DNA from: Dactylorhiza incarnata
Taxonomy: Eukaryota; Streptophyta; Magnoliopsida; Asparagales; Orchidaceae
Length of the DNA: 64,000 nt
Assembly (NCBI GenBank): GCA_033032865.1
Contig: JAWHQI010000040.1
Span: 10,399,001-10,463,000 of the forward strand
Direction: 5' to 3'
Positions 9,994-20,580 of this stretch are shown here, in pieces. The position numbers and the translations under genes were made by a program. Under the pieces are notes generated by a model. The model had not been told where the DNA came from. It searched no databases and was given only the letters and a program-made list of their open reading frames with translations. Numbering within the stretch: the first letter of the stretch is position 1; every line of letters begins with the position of its first letter.

Positions 9994-11353
9994 GTGGAGC
10001 TCGAGGTTACCACCCGGGCTGGGGTGCTGGAGAAGGTCCAAATTAGCGGAGAGCTCGGCCTGGAGGAGCAGAAGAAAATCCTAGCCTGTGTGCAGAAGAA
10101 CGTGGACGTCTTCGCTAGGAGCACGACAGAGATGCCTGGGATTGATCAAGACGTGGCAAGCCACCATCTCAACCTCTATCCCGGCTCTCGACCCATCCGC
10201 CAAAAGAAAAGAGCCATCGCCAACAAGCTGGAAGGCCCCATCAGGGAGGAGGTGGACAAGCTCCTCCAAGCAGGTTTTATATCGGAGATCTAGTACCCAG
10301 GTTGGGTCTCCAACGTAGTTATGGTAAAAAAAAGGAGGTAAGTGGTGCCTGTGTGTTAATTTCTCACTACTTAATAAAGCATGCCCCAAGGATTGCTACC
10401 CCTTGCCTAGAATCGACGCGTTGGTTGATTCAGCCGTCAGTTTCTCTATAATGTCTTTTTTAGATGCATTTTCAGGTTATCATCAAATCTGCATGCATCC
10501 CCCCGACGTCAAGGACGTCTCCTTCATCACGGGGGATGGGTGCTATTGTTATAAGATGATGCCATTTGGGCTCAAGAATGCAGGGGCCACATACCAACGA
10601 ATAATGGACAGGGTCTTCCGAGAGCAGAAGGGAAGAAATTTGGAGGTCTATGTTGACGATCTCATGATAAAGAGCTGAGACCTTGAGTCCCACCTCCAAG
10701 ACCTCGAAGAGACCTTTGGGACTTTGCGAAAGTATAAGATGAAGCTCAACCCCCAAAAGTGTGTCTTCGGGGCTAGTCGGGGAAAGTTCCTAGGTCACTT
10801 GCTCACCCCAGCGGGGGTGGAGCCTAACCCAGATAAGGTTAAAGCAATCATGGAGTTGGGGTCTCCAAGGAACTCGAAGGAGGTTCAGAGCCTCACGGGA
10901 AAGTTGGTCGGGCTCAGTATGTTCCTCTCTAAGGAGGGTGAGAAGTGTGCACCCTTCTTCAAAGTGCTAAGGGGAAACAAAAAATTCGAATGGACCTTGG
11001 AATGTGAGGAAGCTTTCCACGCTTTGAAAGAGCAACTCACCCAGACCCCTCTACTCCAGGGGCCAAGACAAGGAGAGAATCTATCCCTATACTTGAGGGT
11101 AGGATCCGAGGTAGTAAGTTCAGTGTTGGTCCGGGAAGAAGGGAGAAGGCAGTCCCCCATCTACTACGTCAGCCGAGTGTTGAGGAAGGCGGAGCTTAGA
11201 TACCCAATTTTAGAAAAGTTGGCCTTTGCATTGGTGGTATCGGCCTGGAAGCTCCGGCCTTACTTCCAAGCGCACTCAATCAAAGTGCTGACCGACCACC
11301 TGCTTCGCAAAGTCATGGAAGGGGTGGAGCACTCGGGGAGGCTAGCAAAATGA
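9994..11353 (+). pseudogene. Retand-like reverse transcriptase and RNase H
   Basis: RT copies element RNA to DNA and the attached RNase H removes the template. The N-terminal RT part (to 10293) has PGIDQDVASHHL and RPIRQKKRAI. A shift and stops follow near 10290-10400. From 10403 the frame is constant: FLDAFSGYHQICMHP, MPFGLKNAGATYQR and the active-site YVDDLMIKS are intact. A TGA at 10676 then interrupts. RT thumb and RNase H follow (CVFGASRGKFLGHLL, SPIYYVSRVL, KLAFALVVSAWKLRPYF) to a TGA at 11351, which replaces a Trp-like position (LAK*SVELSEFDI). Confidence 0.85.
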
Positions 11354-12019
11354 TCCGTCGAGCTAAGTGAGTTTGACATCGCTTTTGTGAATAGGATGTC
11401 GATCAAGGCACAAGCAGTGACAGACTTCATGACGGACTACGAAACCGAAGTGGGGGAGCATGAATCACCTCCCCTGGTGGCATGGAAGATGTTAGTGGAT
11501 TTCGCGTCAGGAAAACACTCCTATGGAGGAGGAATCATCCTGATAAGCCCCCAAGGGACTAGGATCGAGCAAGCCTTAAGCATCCATTTTCCAATTACCA
11601 ACAACCAGGACGAGTACGAGGCAATGATAGTGGGCCTGCGGCTGGCCCGGGAGCTGGGAATACAAGACGTGGAGGTCTCAATGGACTCCATGGTTGTATC
11701 ATGTCATGTTAGAAGGGAATTCAAGGCAAAGGAGCCGACCCTCCAACGCTACCTGGAGAAGGCCAAGGGGGTCATCGGGCAATTTTGCACTTTCTCCATC
11801 AAGCATGTGTCAAGGGAGGAGAGCACCCCGGCGGACCTCCTAGCCAAGTTAGGCCCTCGAGCTGGGGGGACAGTATCGGAACTCTTCCGACCTTCCATCG
11901 AGGAAGGGGAATTGATGGAGGTAGGTCAGCGAGCATCATGGATGGATCCCTTCGTCACCTTCCTGGCATCGGAGAAATTCCCTGAAGGGGACGTGGATAA
12001 ACAACGCTTCAGCTATTAG
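11354..12019 (+). pseudogene. Second (archaeal-type) RNase H of Tat element
   Basis: A second RNase H domain follows in the same frame as RT. Catalytic positions appear retained: the Asp in KMLVDFASGKHS, the Glu in NNQDEYEAMIVGL, the Asp in VSMDSMVV and the Asp in TPADLLAKLG. This dual RNase H arrangement defines the Tat lineage. The domain ends at a TAG at 12017, and a short linker leads to integrase in the same frame. Confidence 0.85.
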
Positions 12020-13192
12020 TCGGCTTATTATTCCTTGCATGCAGGAGGACTATACAGGAAAACACTCTTGGGAATCCTGGCCCATTGTGTATCAGAGGAG
12101 GAGGTCCCGAGAGTCCTTGAAGAAATCAACTCTGGAGAATGCGGCAGTCACTCCGGGAGACGAACCTTGGAATGTAGAATGTTGAGGCAAGGCTATTTTT
12201 GTCCCACCCTCAGCAAAGATGCAGTGGAGTTCACAAGAAAATGTTCAAAGTGTCAGCTGTTTGCTCCTCTCCAGCTCTTGCCAGCTCAGAGACTCTGAAC
12301 CATCACAGCCCCCTGGCCCTTTGCTATATGGGGTTTGGACCTAGTAGGCCCCTTCACGCAAGCTAGTGACCATAGGAAGTTTCTATTGGAAATGATCAAT
12401 TACTTATCCAAGTGGGTAGAAGTAAAGGCGCTGTCCAAGGTAACGTCCCAAGTGGTAAGAAATTTTATGTGGGGTAAGATAATTTGCAGGCACGGACTCC
12501 CACTAGCCATAGTGACGGACAATGGGCCACAATTTGAAAGCGAAGAGTTTGTCAGTTTCTGCACCCAACTCGGCATAGACCTCAGGTTTGCGTCGGTCCA
12601 CCACCCGGGGAGTAATGGCCAGGTGGAGGCAGCGAACAAGGTAATTGCCAACCTACTCAAGAAGAAAGTGGAGAACCTCAGGGGCAACTGGGTAGAGCAG
12701 CTGCCCTCGGTCCTTTAGGCCTTGAGGACTACTGCAAACACCACCACCAGGGAGACTCCATTCAAACTCTCTCACAGATCTGAGGCCGTCCTCCTGATAT
12801 AGTTCGAGGTCAAAACCCCCAGGGTGGTCTCCGCGGGCGAAGGGGATGAAGAATGGCTAGTGGAAAATGACGCATAACAAAGGTTGTCGTTGGACCTAGT
12901 AGAAGAGCTCCGAGACCTCGCTGCTGTTCGGCAGGAGGTAGTCAAGAGGCGGATGGCCAGGTACTTTGACCAACACATCAGAATAAAACAGATCGAAAGG
13001 GGGGACTTGGTCCTGAAGAAGGTAGATGCGGCAGGAAGAGGGGTCGCTGTAGGTAAGCTTTAGCCCAACTGGGAGGGGCCTTACATTGTAAGCGAAGTGC
13101 TCAAGTCTAGAGGGTACCACCTCCAGGATGTCAAAGGGGTACCTCTCGGCCGAGCCAGAAGTGGGGATGATTTGAAAAGATTCTATCCTTAA
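12020..13192 (+). pseudogene. Retand-like integrase
   Basis: Integrase inserts the cDNA. The zinc-binding HHCC region (CGSHSGRRTL to CSKCQLFA), the D-D-E core (GLDLVGPF, TDNGPQFES, NGQVEAANKVI) and a basic C-terminal domain (RYFDQHIRIKQIERGDLVLK, NWEGPYIVSEV) are all in one frame ending FYP-TAA at 13190. In-frame stops occur at about 12296 (TGA), 12716 (TAG), 12799 (TAG), 12876 (TAA) and 13061 (TAG). The absence of frameshifts with many nonsense codons suggests decay by point mutation. Confidence 0.85.
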
Positions 13193-13255
13193 AGCTTTTG
13201 TAATAAACTTGTTGTGTGTTTCATTCTCCATACATAGATTCTGAAGTTGTTTTTG

Positions 13256-14497
13256 AGCAAGTAATAAGTTCTTTAGTGCTGGAGTGCCCCATATCGATTT
13301 CGCTGTCGGGCTCTCATAGATGGTGGGTCATGTTGATCGTTGAAGAGGCTGGTAGGTGGCAAGTTCTTTTGTGCCGGAGTGCCCAAGATCGATTCCGTTG
13401 TTGGACTCTCATAGACGGTGGGTCAGGTTGATTTATGGAGAGGCTGGAAAGTAACAAGTTCTTTGGTGCTGGAGTGCCCCAGATCGATTCCACTGTCGGG
13501 CTCTCATAGTCGGTGGGTCGGGTTGATCTCTGGAGTGGCTGGCAGGTGGCAAGTTCTTTGGTGCTAGAATGCCCCAGATCGATTCCACTGTCGGGCTCTC
13601 ATAGACGGTAGGTCAGGTTGATCTCTGGAGAGGCTGGCAGGTGGCAAGTTCTTTGGTGCTGGAGTGCCCCAGATCATTTCCGCTGTCGGTCTCTCATAGA
13701 CGATGGGTCAGGTTGATCTATGGAGAGACTGGCAAGTAACAAGTTCTTTGGTGCTGGAGTGCCCCAGATCGATTCCGCTGCCGGGCTCTCATAGATGGTT
13801 GGTCAGGTTGATCTCTAGAGAGGATGGCAAGTAATAAGTTCTTTGGTACTGGAGTGCCCCAGATCGATTCCACTGTCGGGCTCTCATAGACGGTGGGTCA
13901 GGTTGATCTCTGGAGAGGCTGGCAGGTGGCAAGTTCTTTGGTGCTGGAATGCCCCAGATCGATTCCGCTGTCGGGCTCTCATAGACGGTGGGTCAGGTTG
14001 ATCTCTGGAGAGGATGGCAGGTGGCATGTTCTTTGGTGCTGGAGTGCCCCAGATCGATTCCGCTGCCGGGATCTCATAGACGGTGGGTCAGGCTGATCTC
14101 TGGAGAGGCTGGCAAATAAAAAGTTCTTTGGTGCTGGAGTGCCCCAGATCGATTCCGCTGTTGGGCTCTCATAGATGGTGGGTCAGGTTGATCTCTAGAG
14201 AGGCTGGCAGGTGGCAAGTTCTTTTGTGCTGGAGTGCCCCAGATCAATTCCGTTGTCGGGCTCTCATAGACGGTGGGTTAGGTTGATCTCTGGACAGGCT
14301 GGCAGATGGCAAGTTTTTTGGTGCTGGAGTGCCCCAGATCGATTCCGCTACTGGGATCTCATAGACGGTGGGTCATGTTGATCTCTAGAGAGGCTGGCAG
14401 GGGGGCAAGTTCTTTTGTGCTGGAGTGCCCCAGATCGATTCCGCTTTCGGGCTCTCATAGACAGTGGTTCAGGTTGATCTCTGGAGAGGCTGACAGG
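13256..14497 (+). repeat. 13-copy 95-bp tandem array
   Basis: The phrase AAGTTCTTTGGTGCTGGAG recurs at 13266, 13361, 13456, 13551, 13646, 13741, 13836, 13931, 14026, 14121, 14216, 14311 and 14407: twelve exact 95-bp steps but for a last step of 96. Each unit contains CCCCAGATCGATTCCGCTG and GTCAGGTTGATCTCTGG. It starts about 60 bp after the integrase stop. Because 95 is not divisible by 3, short open frames read through the units in rotating phase and are not genes. Confidence 0.95.
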
Positions 14498-15047
14498 GTT
14501 ACCACAAAAGGGTCGTCTCGCTCGGCGAGAAGGGATGACCTCGCACAGCAAAGGAAGAGAGAGCTCGACTCGCGCACTAGGGGCAGAAGGCCTCCCGCGA
14601 GACAGAGCCCTCGCAAAATATAGAGGGGGAAGAGCAGTGACCATCCCAGACAAGCAGGCCGTAATGTAAGAGGGGTGTACACTCAAATCCCCGAAGACGG
14701 TGCGAGAGGTCGTATAGGGGTCTCGCTCGCCGAAAACTAAAGGGTGAAGGCCCACTCCCCAGGAGATGGAGACTCAAAAGTTTGACCCTGGAATTTGCAA
14801 TCCTAAAGTAGGCGAAAAAGGCGAGGAGGTATTTATGAATACACATCCTGTGCCGAAGCCGGGCGGCTACGCGGTAGGCGGGTGCGAGCATAGTGAACGC
14901 GATAGAAAATGTGATAAGCACGGGAAAAACAACAAAAATATAGAAAGCGAGAATAAAATAAACAGGGGCAAAAATTGCCATTTTCATTTCAGTAAAGTTT
15001 GTTACAGGTGTTGCGACAATCTCGCCAACCAAAAATATAAGTCCTTT
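14498..15047. other. Retand region between tandem array and antisense gene
   Basis: No gene recognised. GC-rich sequence with many CTCGC/GCGAG words. It probably serves as the 3' untranslated side of the antisense gene that ends at 15048. Confidence 0.4.
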
Positions 15048-17037
15048 TTAGGATTCGCCGGAAGACCGTTCATTCTCGCTGTCCGCTGGTGGTGGGGCCG
15101 GCGTAAATAGCTCTGGGACCACATCCTCGATCGTCAGGTCGGCCTCCTTGGCGGATAGCAGGCCGGCTCCCTGCATGGCCCAAAAAATATAGCGTGTCGC
15201 GGTGACAGAAGCCTCGCGGCACTCTTCCTCCCTAGCTCGCCGGTCATTCCTCAGACGGCGAGGAGATGGGGGGACGACGGCATGGATCAGCTCCTAGTTG
15301 TATATTTTCAACCCAACGACCTCATTCTCCAGGCTGGAGATGCGAGCGCGGAGATCATGGGCGGTCTCGGCATCCTGTAAAGAAGAAAGTAGGTAAGCAG
15401 GAGAAGTGTTGTTAGGAAAGTGGGGAAGCGAGAGCTCGAAGACTGACCACTCCATCTTGATGGTCGGGGAGAAGCTCACCAGAGGCGAGTAGCCTCTCCT
15501 TTAGACTCGTACTCTCGGCAGCAGAGTCTTTGTAGGCGTGGGCGAGCTCCTCGTCATGGTGCTCCAGCTGAAGGCAGCGCCGACCCGTCATGTGTGCGAG
15601 CTCAAGAGAGCGGAGCTGGGATCGCGCACTCTCGTACGCCTGGGCGAGCTCCTCGCAGTCTTAGCTTTGAAGACCGAGGTGTCCTCGCGACCATACAGTC
15701 CGAAGGAGAGTGAAAATGCCTGCCCGTTGACCCTTGGCTGCTCCACCCAAGAAGGGAGGAGAGTTGAGATGGAGGCCTTGTTGACCTCGGGATTCCAGTA
15801 GAGCAGGAACTCGCCGGCCTCGTCCTTGTGCCTTTGGCCGAGACCAAAGTTCCAGTGGTTTAGTGCCACTGGCAGGAAAGTGATCCTGGCGACCTTTTCG
15901 ACCAGCTCGACGGGCTCCCTTTCCTTGGGGAGGTCGACTGGTAGGATCTTGCTTGGGGAAGCCTCAGTATGCCCCTTTACCTTCTCTGAAGGGGGGGATT
16001 CTTCTTCTTCTTCATCTGCGGGGGGTGAGAGGAGGGATCCTGGCGGCCCGAAGACTTAGCCCTCTTCCTGGTAGGCGGGGCAGTAGGGCGGGGAGTCTCG
16101 CGGTAGGCACCCGCTCCCATTTGGGCGAGAGCGAGGCATGCAGGGGCTGGCCGGTTGCTCGCGTAAGGAGGATGGACGGGGATGTCTCGCTCACCTGCAG
16201 TAATCTCATGATTAGAAGTATTCGACAAAAGTTTTAAGAAAGAATAGGCGAACGTGCAAGCAAGATACATACCCTCCCCAAGGAGCACCGGTGGCAGCGA
16301 GTCGAGGTTTCGGCGAAGATGGACCACCTCGAAGTTCTTCTAGTTGAAGAATTGGAACAGGGCGACATCATGGCCGCCGAGAGGCAGGGGGTGGTAGGTG
16401 CTCTCACCATGTTGAATTGGCGAGAAGGGAACGTTGCCGAAGTTCCCTTTGACAAAAAGAAACTTCTGCGCCCAGTAGTGGCTCTTGTTGACGGTGTCAA
16501 CGACCTTGAGCCCCGAGCCCACGAAGTAGAAGGTGCCATCCTTATAGGCCCTGAAGGAGAACAACTTCCGAAAGACCGGTAAGTTGAACTCGATGCATTC
16601 TTCTCGCATATAGCACGCGAACGCAACGATGACCGCCATAGCATTGGGGTCAGCTGACCCAGTATCACCCCGAAGTGTTTGAGCACCTGGCGAGCGAAAT
16701 GAGGAAACGTTAAAGAAGAGAGTGAGATCTTAAATGATGATAAGATTTGGAAGTAAGCAAGACCAGTAAGTACCTGGCGAACCTCCGACCACAGAGGCAG
16801 GCGCAGGCCGACCCAAAAGTGGGCGGTAGGGATGGCGAGCTCATCTTGCATAGGGACCTTGATCACCTCGTCCCCGCTAGGACAGCAGACAGAGAACCCC
16901 GGCGGCATGAAGTCAGCAACGACAACGAGGTATTCCGCCTCGGTCAGGTTGCAATTGAAGAAGGTATGGTCGGTGAAGGCCCAGGCGCACTTCAGCCGAC
17001 CCTCCGCCTCGCTAGCGTACCAACCATTGTTGAAAGC
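15048..17037 (-). pseudogene. Antisense gene 1 of the Retand element (PF04195-like, spliced)
   Basis: Transcribed against the element. Exon 1 (to 16774) reads NNGWYASEAEGRLKCAWAF and MPPGFSVCCPSGDEV; exon 2 (16686-16273) reads VLKHFGVILGQLTP, NLPVFRKLFSFRAYKDGTFY and KSHYWAQKFLFVKG. This matches the plant putative gypsy-type transposon domain (PF04195, from memory). Introns have GT-AG ends: 16773-16687, 16272-16195 and probably 15447-15375. The last exon has a coiled-coil-like segment (DLRARISSLENEVVGL), then TAG at 15296, with the frame continuing to TAA at 15048. A frameshift lies in the C run near 16655. The in-frame start seems to be ATA (about 17037) where ATG would be expected. Function unknown. 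Confidence 0.7.
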
Positions 17038-17146
17038 TATGAGAAAAAGAGAAGAAGGCGCGAGAGAGAGAGAACGCGAGATCTCGCAGGAAGAGGAAGA
17101 AGAAGGGCGGAAGTTAAATACGGTAGGTGGATTCAGTGCCGAAACT

Positions 17147-17154
17147 TATTTATA
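17147..17154 (-). promoter_or_regulatory. TATA box of antisense gene 1
   Basis: The minus strand reads CCTATAAATAAG about 110 bp upstream of the first coding bases, followed by a pyrimidine-rich leader. It gives the antisense gene its own promoter, independent of the LTR. Confidence 0.6.
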
Positions 17155-17189
17155 GGAAATAAAAAGCGCGGGAAAGAAGTCGAAGCGAC

Positions 17190-17213
17190 GGGGGGGGGGG
17201 GGGGGGGGGGGGG
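17190..17213 (+). repeat. Poly-G run of 24
   Basis: An uninterrupted run of 24 G followed by T, GGGG, A and GGGGG. It lies just upstream of antisense gene 1. It may form a G-quadruplex; run length may also be affected by sequencing. Confidence 0.9.
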
Positions 17214-17559
17214 TGGGGAGGGGGTGCGCTTAGGCAAAGCCTCGTGTTTGGCTGCAGGCGAGAGCATAAAGTAACCTCAGATATGTTAGCGAGCGAGACC
17301 AACTTACAGAGTTAGTATAAGCAAAATTTACATGCGAGGGAAGCAAGAGAGAATAAAAAATAACAATAGAGAGAGCCACGATAGACAGTGATGAGTACTT
17401 TTTGTACTCATCTTTTAGTATTATTTTAATATAGTTTTAAATTAAATTCATATAACTTATATGTATTTTCCTATTTAATCTATTCCTTTTTTATTTTATC
17501 AACTAATTTAAGCTTATTTTATGTTTTGCAGGTTTTCTGGGCACTTTGAGTAAAAATCC

Positions 17560-18030
17560 AAAGTACACGTCCAAGGTCACGGGCGTGACCAAGGGCGTGA
17601 CAGTCAAAGATGTGTTCCAGACCCAATTCCGTCACCAGGGAGCGTTCCGTGAAGAATTCGTCAAGTACACGCCCCAGGTCACGGGCGTGACCAAGGGCGT
17701 GACATCCAAGTCACGGCCACGACTCGCCACAGCATCCAGAACACGCCTGCCACGTCATTTAATGTTACACGCCCCAGGTCACGGGCGTGACCATGGGGCG
17801 TGACATCCAGTCACGGGCGTGCCTCATACCGCGCCACTTCCCGCTCCTTCCCGCCGAAGATTCCCGCCAGCAGCACTATTTCAAGATTACACGCCCCAGG
17901 CCACGGGCGTGACCTAGGGCGTGACGCGTCCGAAACGCCTGCATTGAATCCAGAATGCGCCCTCTCCGCACCAGCATCGATCACGCTCCTTACACGCCCT
18001 TGGTCACGGGCGTGACCATGGGCGTGTAAC
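17560..18030. repeat. Palindromic CG motif array in the solo LTR
   Basis: Five to six blocks of the type ACACGCCC and GGTCACGGGCGTGACC, with GGGCGTGAC on one side and its complement on the other. They are separated by unrelated sequence and end just before the TATA-like box. Confidence 0.85.
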
Positions 18031-18044
18031 ATCAAATTTTTGCT

Positions 18045-18053
18045 TATTTAAAG
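18045..18053 (+). promoter_or_regulatory. TATA-like box of the solo LTR
   Basis: GCTTATTTAAAGGGAG immediately downstream of the motif array. The array-then-TATA order fits transcription on the plus strand. Confidence 0.5.
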
Positions 18054-19299
18054 GGAGCTTCTCCAGATCTTGAGGGACGAATTATTAGGATTAGAATTTC
18101 ATTTTCTTGTACTATTTTCATGTTTCTAGTAGTTCTTATGCTCCTCCTTTATTTCTTATGATGGTAGCTATTTCAATTCAAAGCTTTTAGTTTCTCTTGT
18201 AATCTCAATTTTATGTATTCTTCTTTTTACAATTGACACCAATAAAATCGTAAATTTTAGTCTCTGATTTCCCCGCTCTTTTCGCTATGTTTTCTTCCTC
18301 CTCTTCTTATGATTCCTCCGTGATCATGAGCAACTAATCACTTTAGTGCTCGACTTAGATGATCCAAGGATGATGCAATCTCTTTTTGTGTTTTAGAATT
18401 TTGTTCTTAGTGTTAAAACGCTTACGATTTACCGTGACCAACTCGTTCTAGTAACGGTTTTCGTCTTTTGACGGCCGAGAGGCCCTTAAGACGGATCGGT
18501 CATTGGTAAAGAGAGTCGAACGTACCCCTCGAGAGAGGACATGCGTAACTCTTCCGGACGGGATTAACATCCCAGTGAGGTCCTTCTCTTAAAGCAAGTC
18601 TTAAGCCACTTGATTATAGAACGAGAGTTCGGTCGTGTGCAACTTAAGCTTATTTGAGCCAACCCTCGAGAGAGGAGCACTCATGCTTTTGGAACCTCCG
18701 CGGTCAAGGCCACTTTAACACGAGATCTTTTTCTACTACACGTTTCTTTTGCTTAGTCTAAGGTGATTCGAAAGTCGTGCTCTAGTTTTTATTAATTAGT
18801 AAAATTAAATTACATAAACCCACCCCTATTCTTCTATCGGTAAAATAATAAACATTCACTCGAAGTAGAAGTACTTAACATGACCCGAGTCTAATACGAC
18901 CTTGATCTTGTGAGATCCTATACTTCACTCGATACGGTACACTTGTCGTTATCGTTTGTAGTTATAATTTTGCACGTCAAGTATTTTTATAACTGCGACG
19001 CATTTTTATGCATCAGACAGTCGTCGCATAAGCAAATAATAAGCGCGATCCCCGACAACGGCCGAGAAATAGTTAATAAAGTAGAAAGGAATGGCGAGAT
19101 TGTTTAGCGAGGCTACGGAAAGTTTTTATTCAGTAATGAAAGGCTCGCCGGGCCGAGGAAGAGTGCGAGTGAGGTTTAATAATGTATCCACTTCCACCTA
19201 CCACGACCTCGCACTCCTAACTGCGGCAGAATCCTAGGGTAGTGATATGCATTGACAGCGCGCGCCTCACGTTGAATTAAGCAAGCATAACCATTCACT

Positions 19300-20386
19300 C
19301 ACGTGAGATGTGTCCTTGGGGAGGTGGTCGTCTCGCCAATATCCTGCGGTATCTCGGCACGGAGCCGCACACACTCATCCAGTAAAGTGGAATGCCGCTC
19401 CTTGACAATTTCCCTGTCCCTCTTCGCCTGGAGGTGGAGATCCTGCATCATCCATCCTTATTTCTGAAACAATTCCGAGGTTCGCTTCTTCATGGACTCG
19501 GGATCCCGCGGGTCGCCCAGGAAATCATCCATCTGCTCCGGCAAGGGGAGGGGCGACATCTCTTCCTCCCCAAAGTCAGAGTCGGACGGGAGAGTCTCAG
19601 AATCACCTGCAAACAAATCTAAGCATCGTTAGCTGTTAGAGAGACTTTCCTTCAAATAGCATGGAGAGAGACGCTTCGACAGATGCAGCAAAACCATTAC
19701 CAGCAGGCGGGCAAGAAGTAGTAGGCCGCCCCTGAAAGAGAGTAGTGAAGGGGAGCTAGACAGACTTCCCATGACCATCGCGTCGTGTCACGTCGTCGGC
19801 AGGGGCAGTTGGGGCCTGTCGCGAGCAACCATAACCCTCCCCCTTAGGAGATTGAATCTCGAGGTGTTAAGGGTTGTGTCGGGGGGGGGGGGGGGGGGGA
19901 CCGGCATCTGAGGTCGCGAGCTTGGACGACCTTGAGTCGCGCGGAGTGAGGCTCTAAGAAGAAAAAATGAGAACCATCCGACAAGAAATTAATCTGGGTA
20001 TGTGAGAGCGAGGCAATTACCAACATCTTTTCCGTTAATAGGATCAGTCCTCGCCGGAGGATCGAGGTGAGTCTCGGTCGGGTCTTCGCCCTCGTCCTGA
20101 TCGGTAGGGGGAGGGTCCTGCGGTCAGGCGAGGTTCAGAGAAACCAAATGAATAGTTAAGCGAGAAGGATAGTCCATTACCTTTTTAGCGGGCCTATCGT
20201 TAGGGGAGGAGTCCAGCAGTACAACCCCGTCCCCCCTGGTGGTAGGCGGACCGACTTCACCTTTTTTATTGCAGGCACAGGCGGAGTGGTCTGGCGAGTC
20301 ATCCAGGAAGCGGCGTTGGCCATGGTGGAGAGCTCACCCACCTTGGACGGCCTCAGGCGAGCCTGGAGTTCTTTGGAAAGAGGCAT
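19300..20386 (-). pseudogene. Antisense gene 2 of the Retand element (spliced)
   Basis: A second antisense gene near the 3' LTR. From ATG at 20386 it reads MPLSKELQARLRPSKVGEL and TMANAASWMTRQTTPPVP. A GT-AG intron follows at 20180-20118, then an acidic exon (DPPPTDQDEGEDPTETH) to 20021 with a donor GTAATT, and a possible acceptor near 19954. Another exon after an acceptor at about 19618 reads SETLPSDSDFGEEEMSPL and then a charged helix-like stretch (LHLQAKRDREIVKERHST), with a TAA inside. No family recognised; it may be a second aORF or a detached part of a longer antisense protein. Confidence 0.5.
19881..19899 (+). repeat. Poly-G run of 19
   Basis: An uninterrupted run of 19 G within antisense gene 2. 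It is the second long G run of the same polarity in this element. Confidence 0.9.
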
Positions 20387-20458
20387 TCTCTGGCAGATAC
20401 AGTGTACGGAGGTGGAATAAGAGAGAGTTATGGCGCGCATCACCCCGGCTTAGGCAGT

Positions 20459-20466
20459 ATTTATAG
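20459..20466 (-). promoter_or_regulatory. TATA box of antisense gene 2
   Basis: The minus strand reads CGCTATAAATACTGCC, 73 bp before ATG 20386. The spacing suits a short leader. The sequence resembles the box of antisense gene 1. Confidence 0.6.
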
Positions 20467-20565
20467 CGGTGGGGTGGGACCCACAAGAAAGATTCCAGAC
20501 AGATCAGCGGTCGCCGGCGAACATACGGGGTTGGATGATTCTTTGTGAGATTAGAATAATCTCGC

Positions 20566-20580
20566 AAAGAGCGGGGATTA
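20566..20580 (+). promoter_or_regulatory. Polypurine tract of the Retand-like element
   Basis: AAAGAGCGGGGATTA lies directly before the 3' LTR start (TGTACAACCC at 20581), the expected position for plus-strand priming. Confidence 0.65.

Larger units (their letters stand above)
17389..19015 (+). repeat. Solo LTR nested in the Retand element
   Basis: A 1627-bp segment beginning TGATGAGTAC and ending TTTATGCATCA, flanked by a perfect 5-bp TSD GACAG (17384-17388 and 19016-19020). No internal domain is present, so it is the product of LTR-LTR recombination. It starts with a perfect inverted repeat, GATGAGTAC-TTTTT-GTACTCATC. The TGATGAGT start recalls the Athila-like LTR at the left of the window, but the rest differs. 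A TATA-like box lies at 18045, preceded by an array of CG motifs. It separates the promoter of antisense gene 1 from antisense gene 2. Confidence 0.9.

Noticed and set aside
9335..10124. Minus-strand frames rich in Ser/Pro/Leu
   Set aside because: Opposite strand of the Glu/Lys-rich protease-RT linker.
13256..14497. CRISPR-like array
   Set aside because: Units are contiguous, spacers are absent, and the context is a plant retrotransposon.
13893..14623. Short plus-strand frames with repeated SSLVLECPRSIPLSGSHR
   Set aside because: They read through the 95-bp tandem units; the period is not a multiple of three and stops intervene.
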